The translations under genes were made by a program, and so were the position numbers. Positions 20,823-29,581 of a DNA stretch of 29,947 nt are shown in pieces. Position 1 is the stretch's first letter; each line of letters starts with the position of its first letter. The DNA comes from Candidatus Gastranaerophilales bacterium (GTDB lineage Bacteria; Cyanobacteriota; Vampirovibrionia; Gastranaerophilales; Gastranaerophilaceae), in contig CAAGGG010000029.1 in the NCBI GenBank assembly GCA_900769355.1, positions 1 to 29,947 on the forward strand, written 5' to 3'. Below the pieces are notes generated by a model. It searched no databases. It saw only the letters and a list, made by a program, of their open reading frames with translations, and had not been told where the DNA came from.

Positions 20823-21467
20823 TTAATACATTGTAGCAATCCCGTTAGCATAAGCTCCAATTATTCTATCTTCGCCGCTTCTGACTATTTTTAGCGGGTG
20901 GTAATATGAGCTTGAAGCATCTGTACTTGTTTCAAATCCGATTGCAGGTTTGTTTTTAGGAATTAGGTGTTTGTATTTTGGGGGAGTAACTTCGCAGCAG
21001 TTTACAATAACTTTTTCTCCCTTTGGAACATGCTGTTTTATGAAATCAAAAATTCCGATTTCCGGTTTATGTCCGACATGCCATCTGTCTGCTCCTGTTT
21101 GAACAAGTGAGGTGCCGGCACCATGTCCAAAAATTACATATTTTATATCTTTGGGAAATCTTCCTTTTCTTATATCGCGCATGAATACATTTGCGAGTTC
21201 GCAAAAGCTGTGTGCTTCATGGGTATCTGTCATAATCATTTTTACGCCGGTTGCTTTTTCGAACTTGTCGCAAACTTTTTCAACCGTTTTTGCGTTCGGT
21301 TTTGACCACATAACATTGTAAAATTCTTTGACGATTTTGTTAGGTTTAAACATTTGTCTGAGTTCCATTGCAACTAAATTGGCAGATGATCCAAAACTGC
21401 TTGTTTTCCATGACAGCGGCGGCGCTATAATATTTTTGTTGAATAAGATATTAAAAAATTTTGACAT
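20823..21467 (-). CDS. unrecognised protein with a His-Gly and Cys-Cys-Glu arrangement
   Basis: 214 residues, ATG after GGGGAAAT. No known family. The core has YVIFGHGAGTSL (His115-Gly116) and, 40 residues on, EKVIVNCCEV (Cys157, Cys158). A strand ending in His-Gly and a later strand ending in Cys is the layout of clan CD cysteine peptidases (caspase-like), so a protease-like fold is possible; this rests on two motifs only. The C-terminal part (GFETSTDASSSYY) is Ser/Thr-rich. No signal peptide is evident; the N-terminus is a weak amphipathic stretch. It is divergent from the MCE gene and convergent with the DUF486 gene. Confidence 0.65.
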   Translation of the reverse strand: MSKFFNILFNKNIIAPPLSWKTSSFGSSANLVAMELRQMFKPNKIVKEFYNVMWSKPNAKTVEKVCDKFEKATGVKMIMTDTHEAHSFCELANVFMRDIRKGRFPKDIKYVIFGHGAGTSLVQTGADRWHVGHKPEIGIFDFIKQHVPKGEKVIVNCCEVTPPKYKHLIPKNKPAIGFETSTDASSSYYHPLKIVRSGEDRIIGAYANGIATMY

Positions 21468-21567
21468 TATTTCCCCAAAATTGATTTACCTATTTATATA
21501 AAGTAAAATAATTACGAAAAATTGCGTTTCATTTTTAATATATTATAAAAGATTAATCTTACAGATT

Positions 21568-21596
21568 TTGCATAATTTTGTTGTTTTTGCTACAAT
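21568..21596 (+). promoter_or_regulatory. promoter of the MCE-lpxK genes
   Basis: TTGCAT (21568-21573), 17 bases, TACAAT (21591-21596), 25 bases before the MCE start with AGGAAAGG between. Confidence 0.7.
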
Positions 21597-21621
21597 GTTT
21601 TCAAAATAGGAAAGGTTATAA

Positions 21622-22983
21622 ATGAAATTTTCATCATCTTTTAAAGTTGGGCTTTTGACATTATTATCGTTAGTGCTATTGGTTGGCGTGGTTTTCAAGG
21701 TTAAAGGAAGAACTTTTTCTTCTGCCGATAGGGTTGAAATCCAGTTTAAAGACGTAAACGGAATGCGTCCTGGAGCAGGCGTTCAGATGATGGGCTTGCG
21801 AGTAGGGCAGGTTGAAGAGATTACGCCTGTTATTGATGGTGAAAACAGTTATGTTAAGGTAAAATTCGTTATAACCGATCCGAATGTCGAAATTCCGAAA
21901 GCATCGACTTTTTCTATTCAACAGTCAGGTTTAATTGGAGAATTGTTCTTGGAAATTACTCCGCCTAAAATCAGGACTGTTTATATTCCTATGTTGAATA
22001 AGGATATTCTTTATAAAGACGATGCTGTTGAAATGAAGTTAGACAAACAGTTTTATGATGTCGGGAAAATTAAGAATATTGAAGTAGTTTCAAAAGAAGT
22101 TATTCCATATAGTGTAAAAGATAGAATTAAGACAAATTTTGCATATAAAGTGGATTATGTAATTAATCTCCCGGGGCTTGTTTTGCCTGAATTTTTAAAA
22201 GGAAAAGTTGTCAGAGAACATGGAACAAATAAACTTTTGATTTCAACTTTGGACGATGTTGTTTTGCCGTATCCAATTCAAACTTCGCCTTATACAATTA
22301 TTGAGCCGATGAGAATTGCGGATTTTATGGATTGGCAATACAGAGCAGCTGAATCTTTGACAGAAACAAATAAGAAAATCAATGACTTACTTTCAGAACA
22401 GGTTATCGCTGAACTCAAAATGTCTGTCAGAAACATAAACTCTTTAACAGGACAAACAAGTGTTACTATGGGCAAGTTGAACAGTTTGATTGACGATTCT
22501 TCAAGTGATTTAAGGCAACTTATGGTCATGATGGATAAGGCAACGACTGATTTTAATATGCTTTCTTATAATATTAATAACATTATTGGCGATCCGCAAT
22601 TCAAGACAACCGTTATGTCTACGGCAAATTCTGTTGATAAACTTTCTCAAAACTTGAATAAAATTATCGGAGATGAAAAAGAATCTGAACAGATGGCAGA
22701 AGATTTGAGAGCGATTACTCATAATGTTAATGAAATTAGCGGCTATGTAAATTCTATAACAAAAGATGATCAGTTGAAAAAGGATATCAACAGAGCTGTT
22801 GCAAATGTTAATACTGCAATGACAGATATTTCCACAACATTGAATACTGTAAACAAATTAACTCCTGATAAGAAAACTGAATTGCAATCAATTATCGAAG
22901 ATACGAGAGAAACGACTTGCAATTTGAGAAAATTCTCTGAAAAATTGAATAAAAGATTTTTACTTTGGAGATTGATGTTCTAG
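21622..22983 (+). CDS. MCE-family lipid transport protein (MlaD-like)
   Basis: 453 residues. One N-terminal membrane helix (about 8-26) anchors it in the inner membrane. The MCE domain at about 35-120 has VEIQFKDVNGMRPGAGVQMM, GLRVGQVEEI, FSIQQSGLIGELFLEI. A second strand-rich region and a long coiled-coil tail (about 245-445) with repeated asparagines and NVNTAMTDISTTLNTVNKL follow. Such proteins form hexameric rings, with longer ones bridging the periplasm, moving phospholipids between membranes with an MlaFE-type ABC transporter. No ATPase or permease gene is adjacent. lpxK follows after 36 bases, so the two envelope genes are probably cotranscribed. Confidence 0.92.
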   Translation: MKFSSSFKVGLLTLLSLVLLVGVVFKVKGRTFSSADRVEIQFKDVNGMRPGAGVQMMGLRVGQVEEITPVIDGENSYVKVKFVITDPNVEIPKASTFSIQQSGLIGELFLEITPPKIRTVYIPMLNKDILYKDDAVEMKLDKQFYDVGKIKNIEVVSKEVIPYSVKDRIKTNFAYKVDYVINLPGLVLPEFLKGKVVREHGTNKLLISTLDDVVLPYPIQTSPYTIIEPMRIADFMDWQYRAAESLTETNKKINDLLSEQVIAELKMSVRNINSLTGQTSVTMGKLNSLIDDSSSDLRQLMVMMDKATTDFNMLSYNINNIIGDPQFKTTVMSTANSVDKLSQNLNKIIGDEKESEQMAEDLRAITHNVNEISGYVNSITKDDQLKKDINRAVANVNTAMTDISTTLNTVNKLTPDKKTELQSIIEDTRETTCNLRKFSEKLNKRFLLWRLMF

Positions 22984-23019
22984 GCGGATAGTTTCGCATT
23001 GAGAGATTAAGGAAAAAAT

Positions 23020-24039
23020 ATGAACTTAAAAACGGAGATAACAAAAATTCATTACAATAAGGACGCCAAAGGACTGTTGTTGAAGTTGTTGGAGTTTGGG
23101 TCAATATTTTATGGAATTGGCAGTGGACTAAAAAATCTTTTATATGACAAAAATATTTTAAAGCCGAAAAAAGTTGATGCATTTGTGATTTCTGTCGGGA
23201 ATATTACAACCGGCGGAGTTGGTAAAACTCCTGTCGTGTCAGAGATTGCTAAATATTTTGTAGCACAGGGTGAGAGAGTTGCGATTGTTTCAAGAGGTTA
23301 TGGTGGAAAGCTTTCAAATAAAAATGTGAACGTGATTTCTGATGGAGAAAAAGTTTTTTATAACGCTCAACTTGCCGGCGATGAACCGTTTTGGCTTGCG
23401 ACGAATTCAAATGGGGCGATTGTTATTACGACAAAAAATCGTTTTGAAGGGGCAAAATACGCGGTAGAAAAATTCGGGGTAACCAAAATTATTTTGGACG
23501 ACGGGTTTCAGCACCGAAAATTACATCGTGATTTGGAGATTGTTTTGATGGACAGTAAGATGGGGTTTGGCAACGAAAAACTTCTTCCGGCAGGACCTTT
23601 AAGAGAAGGGTTGGAAGCGTTTTCTCGTATTGACAAGCTTGTTGTTGTGAGTAAAAATGTTGATCATTCAAGAGCCGAAAAATTAGCAAAAATTATGGCT
23701 AAGAAGATGAAAGTTGAAGCTTTTGTTTGTAAGACTGAGCCTGATTATGTTTATAATATTAAGACTGGTGAAAAATTGGTACAAGGAACAGAGGCGACAG
23801 CACTTTGTGCAATCGGGCAACCACAACAGTTTTATGCGTTTTTAGGTGGTTATAAAATTAAGCAAACAATTGATTTTGACGATCATCACAGCTATGTTGA
23901 AGAAGAATTGCCTGAAGGTTTGATAATTACAACAGAAAAAGATGCTGTAAAAATGCAAAAATTTAGTCGTGACGATATTTTTGCGTTGAAATTAAAAACA
24001 GTTATTGATGTTGAAAACTTGATTAAGCCTGCAAAATAA
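23020..24039 (+). CDS. lpxK: tetraacyldisaccharide 4'-kinase
   Basis: 339 residues, usual length. It phosphorylates the 4' position of the lipid A disaccharide at the inner membrane. Recognised by the P-loop region SVGNITTGGVGKTPVV (about 58-73), SRGYGGK, GDEPFWLA, the Walker B-like ILDDGFQHRKLHRDLEIVL and LLPAGPLREGL; the C-terminal part contains DHHSY and TTEKDAVK. The N-terminal helix (about 20-45) is the membrane-facing one. With kdsA it indicates Kdo-lipid A synthesis, unusual among relatives of Cyanobacteria but consistent with Gastranaerophilales. Confidence 0.96.
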   Translation: MNLKTEITKIHYNKDAKGLLLKLLEFGSIFYGIGSGLKNLLYDKNILKPKKVDAFVISVGNITTGGVGKTPVVSEIAKYFVAQGERVAIVSRGYGGKLSNKNVNVISDGEKVFYNAQLAGDEPFWLATNSNGAIVITTKNRFEGAKYAVEKFGVTKIILDDGFQHRKLHRDLEIVLMDSKMGFGNEKLLPAGPLREGLEAFSRIDKLVVVSKNVDHSRAEKLAKIMAKKMKVEAFVCKTEPDYVYNIKTGEKLVQGTEATALCAIGQPQQFYAFLGGYKIKQTIDFDDHHSYVEEELPEGLIITTEKDAVKMQKFSRDDIFALKLKTVIDVENLIKPAK

Positions 24040-24094
24040 TAATATTTGTTAATAATCCGAGAGAAAATTGAGTCATTCGTGCTAAAATCAAAAT

Positions 24095-26461
24095 ATGAAT
24101 ATTCTTGAAAAAAGCCGAAAATCTCTCGAATTTGATAAAATAGCCGAAAAATTGTCGAACTTTGCAAAAACTAAACAGAGCAAAGAACTTTGCCTTGCGA
24201 TTGTGCCATTTGACGATATCGTAAAAATTAAAAACGAATTACAATGTACTCGTGAGGCAAAACAGATTTTGGATATGCCCAATGATATTCCGATTGAGTT
24301 TTTAGCGGATATTGAGGCAATAAAAAAGAATATGGGCGTGAGTTATTTAGCAGAAGATGAGTTGATTGATGTGGCTAAGACTCTCAGAACTTCAAGACTT
24401 GTTAAAAAGTTTTTGTTTGATAACTTAGAAGAGTCGTCAAATATTAGAAATTTAGTTCAAAATCTTCTTGTTGATAAGATGTTGGAAGATAAGATTTTTT
24501 CAACTTTTGATGAAAATTTGAATATTCGACAAGATGCAACGCCTGAATTGAAAGGGCTTTTTGCTGCACTTCGAGATAACGAAAAGAATTTAAAAACGAC
24601 TGTAAATTCTTTGTTGAATTCCACAGAGTTCTCAAAACATTTACAGGAAAATATTTACACGACTCGTGATGATCGAATTGTGTTTCAGGTAATGGCGTCA
24701 TCTAAAAGCAAGGTTCCGGGGATTGTTCACGATGTTTCGGCAACAAATAAAACGTTTTATATTGAGCCTGCACAAATTGTTCCGTTAAATAATAAAATTC
24801 GAGAAATTAAAGCTAATATTCATTCGGAAATGGTTAAAATTCTTGCCGGTTTAACCTCGCTTGTTAAAGATGAAATTAATGAACTTGTTTTGTCCGAAAA
24901 TATTTTGGCAAAAATTGACTATCATTTTGCGAAAGCTCGTTATGCTGTTAAAATTCACGCAATTGAGCCCGATATTGTGACGCATAAGTTGCTTGAATTT
25001 GAAAACATGAAACACCCTCTTTTGATTGGGAATGTTGAAAATGTAGTTACTAATAATTTTGAAATTGGTAAGGATTTCAAGTCAATTATAATTACAGGTT
25101 CAAATACTGGCGGAAAAACTGTAACAATTAAAACTATCGGACTATTTATTTTGATGGCAAAAGCAGGCATGTTTTTGCCTTGTACAATGGCGAAAGTTTA
25201 CCCGTTTGAGAGTGTTTTTGCTGATATCGGCGACGATCAAAGTATTTTGCAAAATCTTTCTACTTTTTCATCGCACATGACAAATATTATTGAAATTTTA
25301 AATCAAAGTAATGAAAAATCTTTTGTTTTGCTTGATGAGATTTGTGCAGGTACAGATCCTGTTGAGGGGGCAGTTTTGGCACAAGTCATTTTGGAAAAAC
25401 TTGCTCAAAAAGATGTGATGTCAACGATTACGACGCACTATGGAGAATTAAAAGCTCTTGAATATTCAAATCCATATTTTAAAAATGCGTCTGTTGAATT
25501 TAATACAACCACTTTAAAACCAACTTATAAGTTGCTTATCGGAATTCCGGGGCTTAGTAATGCCATTGCGATTGCGACGAATTTGGGGCTTGATAAAGAG
25601 CTTACGGAAAAAGCGAAAGAAATTGTTGTTTCGACAAAAGACCCGTCTATTCTTGTTGTTGAAAAATTACAGGAAACTCAGGCAAAACTTGCTCAAAATC
25701 TTGAAGAAGCAGAAGAATTGAAAGAAACTTCTGAAAGTCTTAAATCAGAATATGAAGATTCTTTGGCACAGATTAAAAAAGATAAAAAGAAAACTGTAAA
25801 AATTATCAAGGACAAATTTGATAGAGAATTATTAGAGGTAAAAGCTGAAATTAAAAATATTTTGGACGAATTGAGACGTGAAAAATCTGAAAAAATTGCA
25901 CGTCGTTCGTATGCGAGATTGGCACAAACAGAACAGAAATTCAGGGGAAAACTTTCTGAGTATGATGAAAAACAGCAGTATGAAGAAATCGATTGGACAA
26001 ATGTTAAGACAGGTGAAAAACTTTTGTTAAAAGAGATGAATCAGCCTGTGACATTACTTTCGCTGCCTGACAAAAATGAAAACGTGCTTGTTCAAATGGG
26101 AAATTTTAAAACAAAAATTAAGAAAGAAAAACTTGCACCTTATGATGCGTCCTATGAGCGAAAGGAAAACGTTTATCGACCAAGTTCTTTGAACAAGTTT
26201 GAGCTTCGAAAAGCGAGTGTTTCAAACACTCTTGATCTTCGAGGTTATAAGGTTGAAGATGCACTTGACAGTTTGGAGTTTTATTTAGATAAAGCAAGTT
26301 TGGCAAACCTTGCTTGCGTGACTGTAATTCATGGACATGGAACCGGAGCTTTGAAGTCAGCTGTCAGAGATTTTTTGTCAACTTCTCCTTATGTTGCAAA
26401 ATATCGTCCGGGAGAAGATTCTGAGGGCGGAGATGGTGTTAGTGTTGTAGATATCAAGTAG
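24095..26461 (+). CDS. mutS2: endonuclease MutS2 with Smr domain
   Basis: 788 residues, full length. MutS-type core and clamp in the first 310 residues, ABC ATPase with Walker A GSNTGGKT at 335-342, DDQSILQNLSTFSSHM signature, Walker B LLDEICAGTDPVEGA, and TTHYGEL switch. A long coiled coil (about 520-630) and KOW-like region follow, ending in the Smr nuclease domain with LDLRGYKVEDAL and HGHGTGALK (746-754). MutS2 restrains homologous recombination and, in Bacillus, acts on collided ribosomes. The mismatch-binding domain of MutS is absent, as expected. No Shine-Dalgarno is visible before the ATG; a TAAAAT box 7 bases upstream might make the message nearly leaderless (weak). Confidence 0.97.
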   Translation: MNILEKSRKSLEFDKIAEKLSNFAKTKQSKELCLAIVPFDDIVKIKNELQCTREAKQILDMPNDIPIEFLADIEAIKKNMGVSYLAEDELIDVAKTLRTSRLVKKFLFDNLEESSNIRNLVQNLLVDKMLEDKIFSTFDENLNIRQDATPELKGLFAALRDNEKNLKTTVNSLLNSTEFSKHLQENIYTTRDDRIVFQVMASSKSKVPGIVHDVSATNKTFYIEPAQIVPLNNKIREIKANIHSEMVKILAGLTSLVKDEINELVLSENILAKIDYHFAKARYAVKIHAIEPDIVTHKLLEFENMKHPLLIGNVENVVTNNFEIGKDFKSIIITGSNTGGKTVTIKTIGLFILMAKAGMFLPCTMAKVYPFESVFADIGDDQSILQNLSTFSSHMTNIIEILNQSNEKSFVLLDEICAGTDPVEGAVLAQVILEKLAQKDVMSTITTHYGELKALEYSNPYFKNASVEFNTTTLKPTYKLLIGIPGLSNAIAIATNLGLDKELTEKAKEIVVSTKDPSILVVEKLQETQAKLAQNLEEAEELKETSESLKSEYEDSLAQIKKDKKKTVKIIKDKFDRELLEVKAEIKNILDELRREKSEKIARRSYARLAQTEQKFRGKLSEYDEKQQYEEIDWTNVKTGEKLLLKEMNQPVTLLSLPDKNENVLVQMGNFKTKIKKEKLAPYDASYERKENVYRPSSLNKFELRKASVSNTLDLRGYKVEDALDSLEFYLDKASLANLACVTVIHGHGTGALKSAVRDFLSTSPYVAKYRPGEDSEGGDGVSVVDIK

Positions 26462-26598
26462 GGTTGAATATTTGTGAGATGGTGATAAGATCTAAGGCGA
26501 TGGGACGATAAGTGTGCAACATAAGAAGTTATTTACTAATTTGACAATGAAAACCTATTTAGATGTTATAATGCGTTTTTTGAACATATTTTAAAAAC

Positions 26599-26627
26599 TT
26601 GTACATAAATTCTATTTTTAGTAAAAT
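26599..26627 (+). promoter_or_regulatory. promoter of gltA-like gene
   Basis: TTGTAC (26599-26604), 17 bases, TAAAAT (26622-26627). A second, poorly spaced TTGACA/TATAAT pair lies further upstream near 26545-26575. Confidence 0.65.
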
Positions 26628-26650
26628 GTAGTTAAAGAGGGAGAATGAAT

Positions 26651-28024
26651 ATGAACAAGATTGAAAGACAACATGTTAAAGAACAAGATAAAAATCAAAG
26701 ACGTCATAATTTTGAACCGGTTGAAAGCAATTTGACTCCGGAACAGGTGAAATTAGAAGCATCAAGATGTTTGCATTGTAAAAATCCAAGATGTGTACAG
26801 GGGTGCCCTGTGAATATTCAGATCCCTGACTTTATTCAGGCTCTAAAAGATGATGATTTAGAAAAAGCGGGCGAAGTTATTCGTCAAACAAGTATGTTAC
26901 CGTCGGTTTGTGGACGAGTTTGTCCGCAAGAAAGGCAGTGTGAAGGTCAATGTATTCTCGGAATTAAGGGTGAAGCAGTTGCAATCGGTGCATTAGAAAG
27001 GTATGTTGGCGACAATACAAATGCGGAACTTCCGGAAATCAAACCGTCAGGGAAAAAAGTTGCAGTAATCGGCTCAGGTTGTGCCGGCATGACTGCTGCT
27101 TGTGATTTGAGAAAAGCCGGTCATGATGTCGAAGTTTTTGAAGCACTGCATGAACTTGGTGGTGTTTTGCGTTACGGAATTCCGCCTTTCAGACTTCCTC
27201 GTACAATTCTTGATAAAGAAATTAACAACCTTGAAAAAATGGGAGTTATTTTTCACAAAAACGTTGTTGTTGGGAAATCAATTACTCTTGAACAGTTGAA
27301 AGAAGATGGTTTTGATGCAATTTTCATCTGCTCAGGTGCAGGTTTGCCAAAAATGTTACACGTTGCTGGCGAAAATTTAAACGGAGTTTTCTCTGCAAAT
27401 GAATTTTTGACTCGTGTAAATTTGATGCATGCCGGTCAGCCTGATAGTATCACGCCTTTACGAGTAGGTAAAAAAGCTGCTATTTTCGGCGGTGGAAACG
27501 TTGCTATGGACGCGGCTAGAACTGCTGTCAGGGTTGGCTTTGAAGAAGTTTATATTATTTATCGTCGTACAGAAAAGGAGCTTCCGGCTCGTTTAGAAGA
27601 AATTAGACACGCAAAAGAAGAAGGCGTTGTGTTTAAATTCTTATATTCTCCAAAAGAAATATTAGGGGAAGATGGCTATGTAAAAGGTGTAGAATTAGAA
27701 GTTATGGAATTAGGCGAACCTGATGAATCAGGTAGACGTCGTCCTGTTTCTACCGGAAAAACTGAAATTATGGACTTAGATACTGTAATTGTTGCTCTTG
27801 GAACAGGTCCAAATCCGATTATCCAACGCTCAGCAGAGGCGGAAGGCTTGGATATTATAACTGATAAACGAGGTTATATTGTTGTTGACGGAGAAACAAG
27901 ATGTACCAATATCCCGACAGTTTATGCCGGCGGTGACGTTGCTCCTGTTGGTGAGTCTAACGCTATTAATGCGATGGGAGCAGGTAAAAAAGCTGCTAAG
28001 GCAATTAATGACTTGTTGAAATAG
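26651..28024 (+). CDS. gltA: NADPH-dependent glutamate synthase small-chain family oxidoreductase (GltA/NfnB type)
   Basis: 457 residues from ATG 26651, 7 bases after GGAG; the in-frame ATG 26645 is too close to it. Two cysteine groups for 4Fe-4S clusters: C40, C43, C48, C52 and C87, C91, C97, C101. FAD-binding VIGSGCAGM at about 139-147, ELGGVLRYGIPPFRLP, NADP-binding AIFGGGNVAMDAARTAVRVG, and the closing YAGGDV...SNAINAMGAGKKAA. The family includes the glutamate synthase small subunit, the stand-alone archaeal-type GltA and NfnB of electron-bifurcating transhydrogenase. Neither a large glutamate synthase subunit nor an NfnA partner is adjacent, so the partner and exact reaction are open. 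Confidence 0.9.
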   Translation: MNKIERQHVKEQDKNQRRHNFEPVESNLTPEQVKLEASRCLHCKNPRCVQGCPVNIQIPDFIQALKDDDLEKAGEVIRQTSMLPSVCGRVCPQERQCEGQCILGIKGEAVAIGALERYVGDNTNAELPEIKPSGKKVAVIGSGCAGMTAACDLRKAGHDVEVFEALHELGGVLRYGIPPFRLPRTILDKEINNLEKMGVIFHKNVVVGKSITLEQLKEDGFDAIFICSGAGLPKMLHVAGENLNGVFSANEFLTRVNLMHAGQPDSITPLRVGKKAAIFGGGNVAMDAARTAVRVGFEEVYIIYRRTEKELPARLEEIRHAKEEGVVFKFLYSPKEILGEDGYVKGVELEVMELGEPDESGRRRPVSTGKTEIMDLDTVIVALGTGPNPIIQRSAEAEGLDIITDKRGYIVVDGETRCTNIPTVYAGGDVAPVGESNAINAMGAGKKAAKAINDLLK

Positions 28025-28051
28025 CATAAATGAAGTAATGGAAGGTAAGAA

Positions 28052-28957
28052 GTGGAAAGTAGAATTGTGAAAAAGTTTTTATCATTATTTATGACGATGA
28101 TACTTTTCACTTCTTGTTGTTTTGCATTTGAACTAGATACATCTGTAGATGAAGAAATTCGTCGAAATTATAACCCATCAGCGTTGGAACAGAATTTGCC
28201 TACTCTTCCGAGAACTTCTCCAAATCAATTTCAATCATCGACTTCTAAAACAACGAATACTGCCGGAAATAAAACCGGTTTTACTCCGTCAGTACCTAAA
28301 AGTCAGCCAATTTCTCAGCCTTCAAAGCCCCAATTAGTCATTAAAAAGATGGAAAATGATTATAAATATGATAAATCAACGGCAATTAGGATAAAAAAAG
28401 GAACGAAGTTTAGAGTTCGATCTAATTGCGTAATTTCAGATTATCAAAGAGAAGGCACGAGAGTTTCGTTTACTTCAATAAAACCGGTTACACAAAGATA
28501 TATAACCATAAATGAGGGAACGCGATTTAATGGTGTTGTTGAGAATTCTCATCTTCCACAATACAGTGGAAATGGTGGACTTATTGTTTTGTTAGTTGAT
28601 GGAATGGTTGTTAATGGTTCTACAAAAAGTATTCATGCGAAAATTACGAAAGCTAATTTAAAAAAAGTTTTCTTTAATAATATCAAAGGGAAACGAGGCT
28701 ATATAAAAGGTGTTTCAAGACAGGTTGATAAAGGTGAGAATTTCTACAAAAAAACTCGTAGGACATCTGCGAAACTTGCGGATAATCCTGTTGGAATAAT
28801 AATATCGCCAATTCCTACAATTGCCGGCATGGCAGTGTATGCTGTGAATTTTGTTGGATCGCCGATTTTTGCGATTTGGGCTAAGGGTTCAAGAATTTCA
28901 ATTCCTGCAGGTTCTGAGTTTGAAATCAAGCTTTTGGAAGACGTGTACTTGCAATAA
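28052..28957 (+). CDS. secreted or envelope protein of unknown function
   Basis: 301 residues from GTG 28052 after AAGGTAAGAA; GTG 28067 is an alternative. N-terminal signal: KK then FLSLFMTMILFTSCCFAFE, with cleavage probable after CCFA. The two Cys do not fit a lipobox well, so lipoprotein is possible but weak. Residues about 40-100 are a Ser/Thr/Pro/Gln-rich linker; about 105-215 are strand-rich, with IRIKKGTKFRVRS and ITINEGTRFNGVVENS repeating a similar strand pattern. A Gly/Ala/Ile-rich hydrophobic segment (about 250-280, IIISPIPTIAGMAVYAV) may insert in a membrane. No family recognised. It follows gltA by 27 bases and could be cotranscribed. Confidence 0.75.
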   Translation: MESRIVKKFLSLFMTMILFTSCCFAFELDTSVDEEIRRNYNPSALEQNLPTLPRTSPNQFQSSTSKTTNTAGNKTGFTPSVPKSQPISQPSKPQLVIKKMENDYKYDKSTAIRIKKGTKFRVRSNCVISDYQREGTRVSFTSIKPVTQRYITINEGTRFNGVVENSHLPQYSGNGGLIVLLVDGMVVNGSTKSIHAKITKANLKKVFFNNIKGKRGYIKGVSRQVDKGENFYKKTRRTSAKLADNPVGIIISPIPTIAGMAVYAVNFVGSPIFAIWAKGSRISIPAGSEFEIKLLEDVYLQ

Positions 28958-29046
28958 TGATTTTTGTTAATATTTATTTACATAATAGAAAAATAATAAA
29001 TTTATGGTTTTTATAACCACAGCGAAAAATGAAAGGAAATATAAAT

Positions 29047-29460
29047 ATGAAGTGTATAATGCGATATACTGGATTAGATTATAGTGCAAACATGATGGCA
29101 AGAGCTGTAAAAAATGGCTCAAATTATGCTGATAGAGCAGTCGGAGACTTCTTAAAATTAGCTAATAAAGAAGGAACTCAGGGTGCAGCATTGACATCAT
29201 TATTTTCTCAGGCAAGAACTGTAGGAATTGATTCTCATAAAGCTTATTTATCTGAAATAGAAAAAAGAGCACATAAAAATCCTAAAACAGCAGCAGAATA
29301 TAATAAATTTGTTAGTGCATTGGTACAAAACTATCCAAAAACAATTCACGATAGAGCTTGTCTTGCAGCTTCTGGTGCAGTTGAATCTGGTCATGTTAAA
29401 CCAAAATCACTATGGAATAAAATTATGCCTATGCTAAGTAAATTAGTTCGTGAAGAATAA
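29047..29460 (+). CDS. unrecognised small helical protein
   Basis: 137 residues from ATG 29047, which follows AAAGGAAA at suitable spacing; the in-frame ATG 29029 lacks a ribosome site. No known family. It is helical throughout, with ANMMARAVKNGSNYADRAVG, a middle helix of KAYLSEIEKRAHKNPKTAA and a C-terminal LWNKIMPMLSKLVREE. No signal peptide or membrane segment. It stands alone with a strong terminator after it. Confidence 0.75.
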   Translation: MKCIMRYTGLDYSANMMARAVKNGSNYADRAVGDFLKLANKEGTQGAALTSLFSQARTVGIDSHKAYLSEIEKRAHKNPKTAAEYNKFVSALVQNYPKTIHDRACLAASGAVESGHVKPKSLWNKIMPMLSKLVREE

Positions 29461-29478
29461 TAATGATTGATAAAAGAG

Positions 29479-29515
29479 AAAGAGGACGGGATATAATTGT
29501 CTCGTCCTCTTTTTT
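29479..29515 (+). terminator. terminator after the small helical gene
   Basis: AGAGGACG pairing with CGTCCTCT, extended by AA/TT pairs, loop of about 14 bases, then a T run. Confidence 0.88.
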
Positions 29516-29518
29516 ATG

Positions 29519-29547
29519 TTGAAAAATGTATGAAAATATGATAAAAT
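29519..29547 (+). promoter_or_regulatory. sigma-70-type promoter of pilin-type locus 4
   Basis: TTGAAA (29519-29524), 17 bases, TAAAAT (29542-29547) within TATGATAAAAT; the same arrangement as at 321 and 1884. It directly follows a terminator. Confidence 0.75.
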
Positions 29548-29581
29548 GAGATTGTACATATAAAGAAAGAGAGGAAAATTA

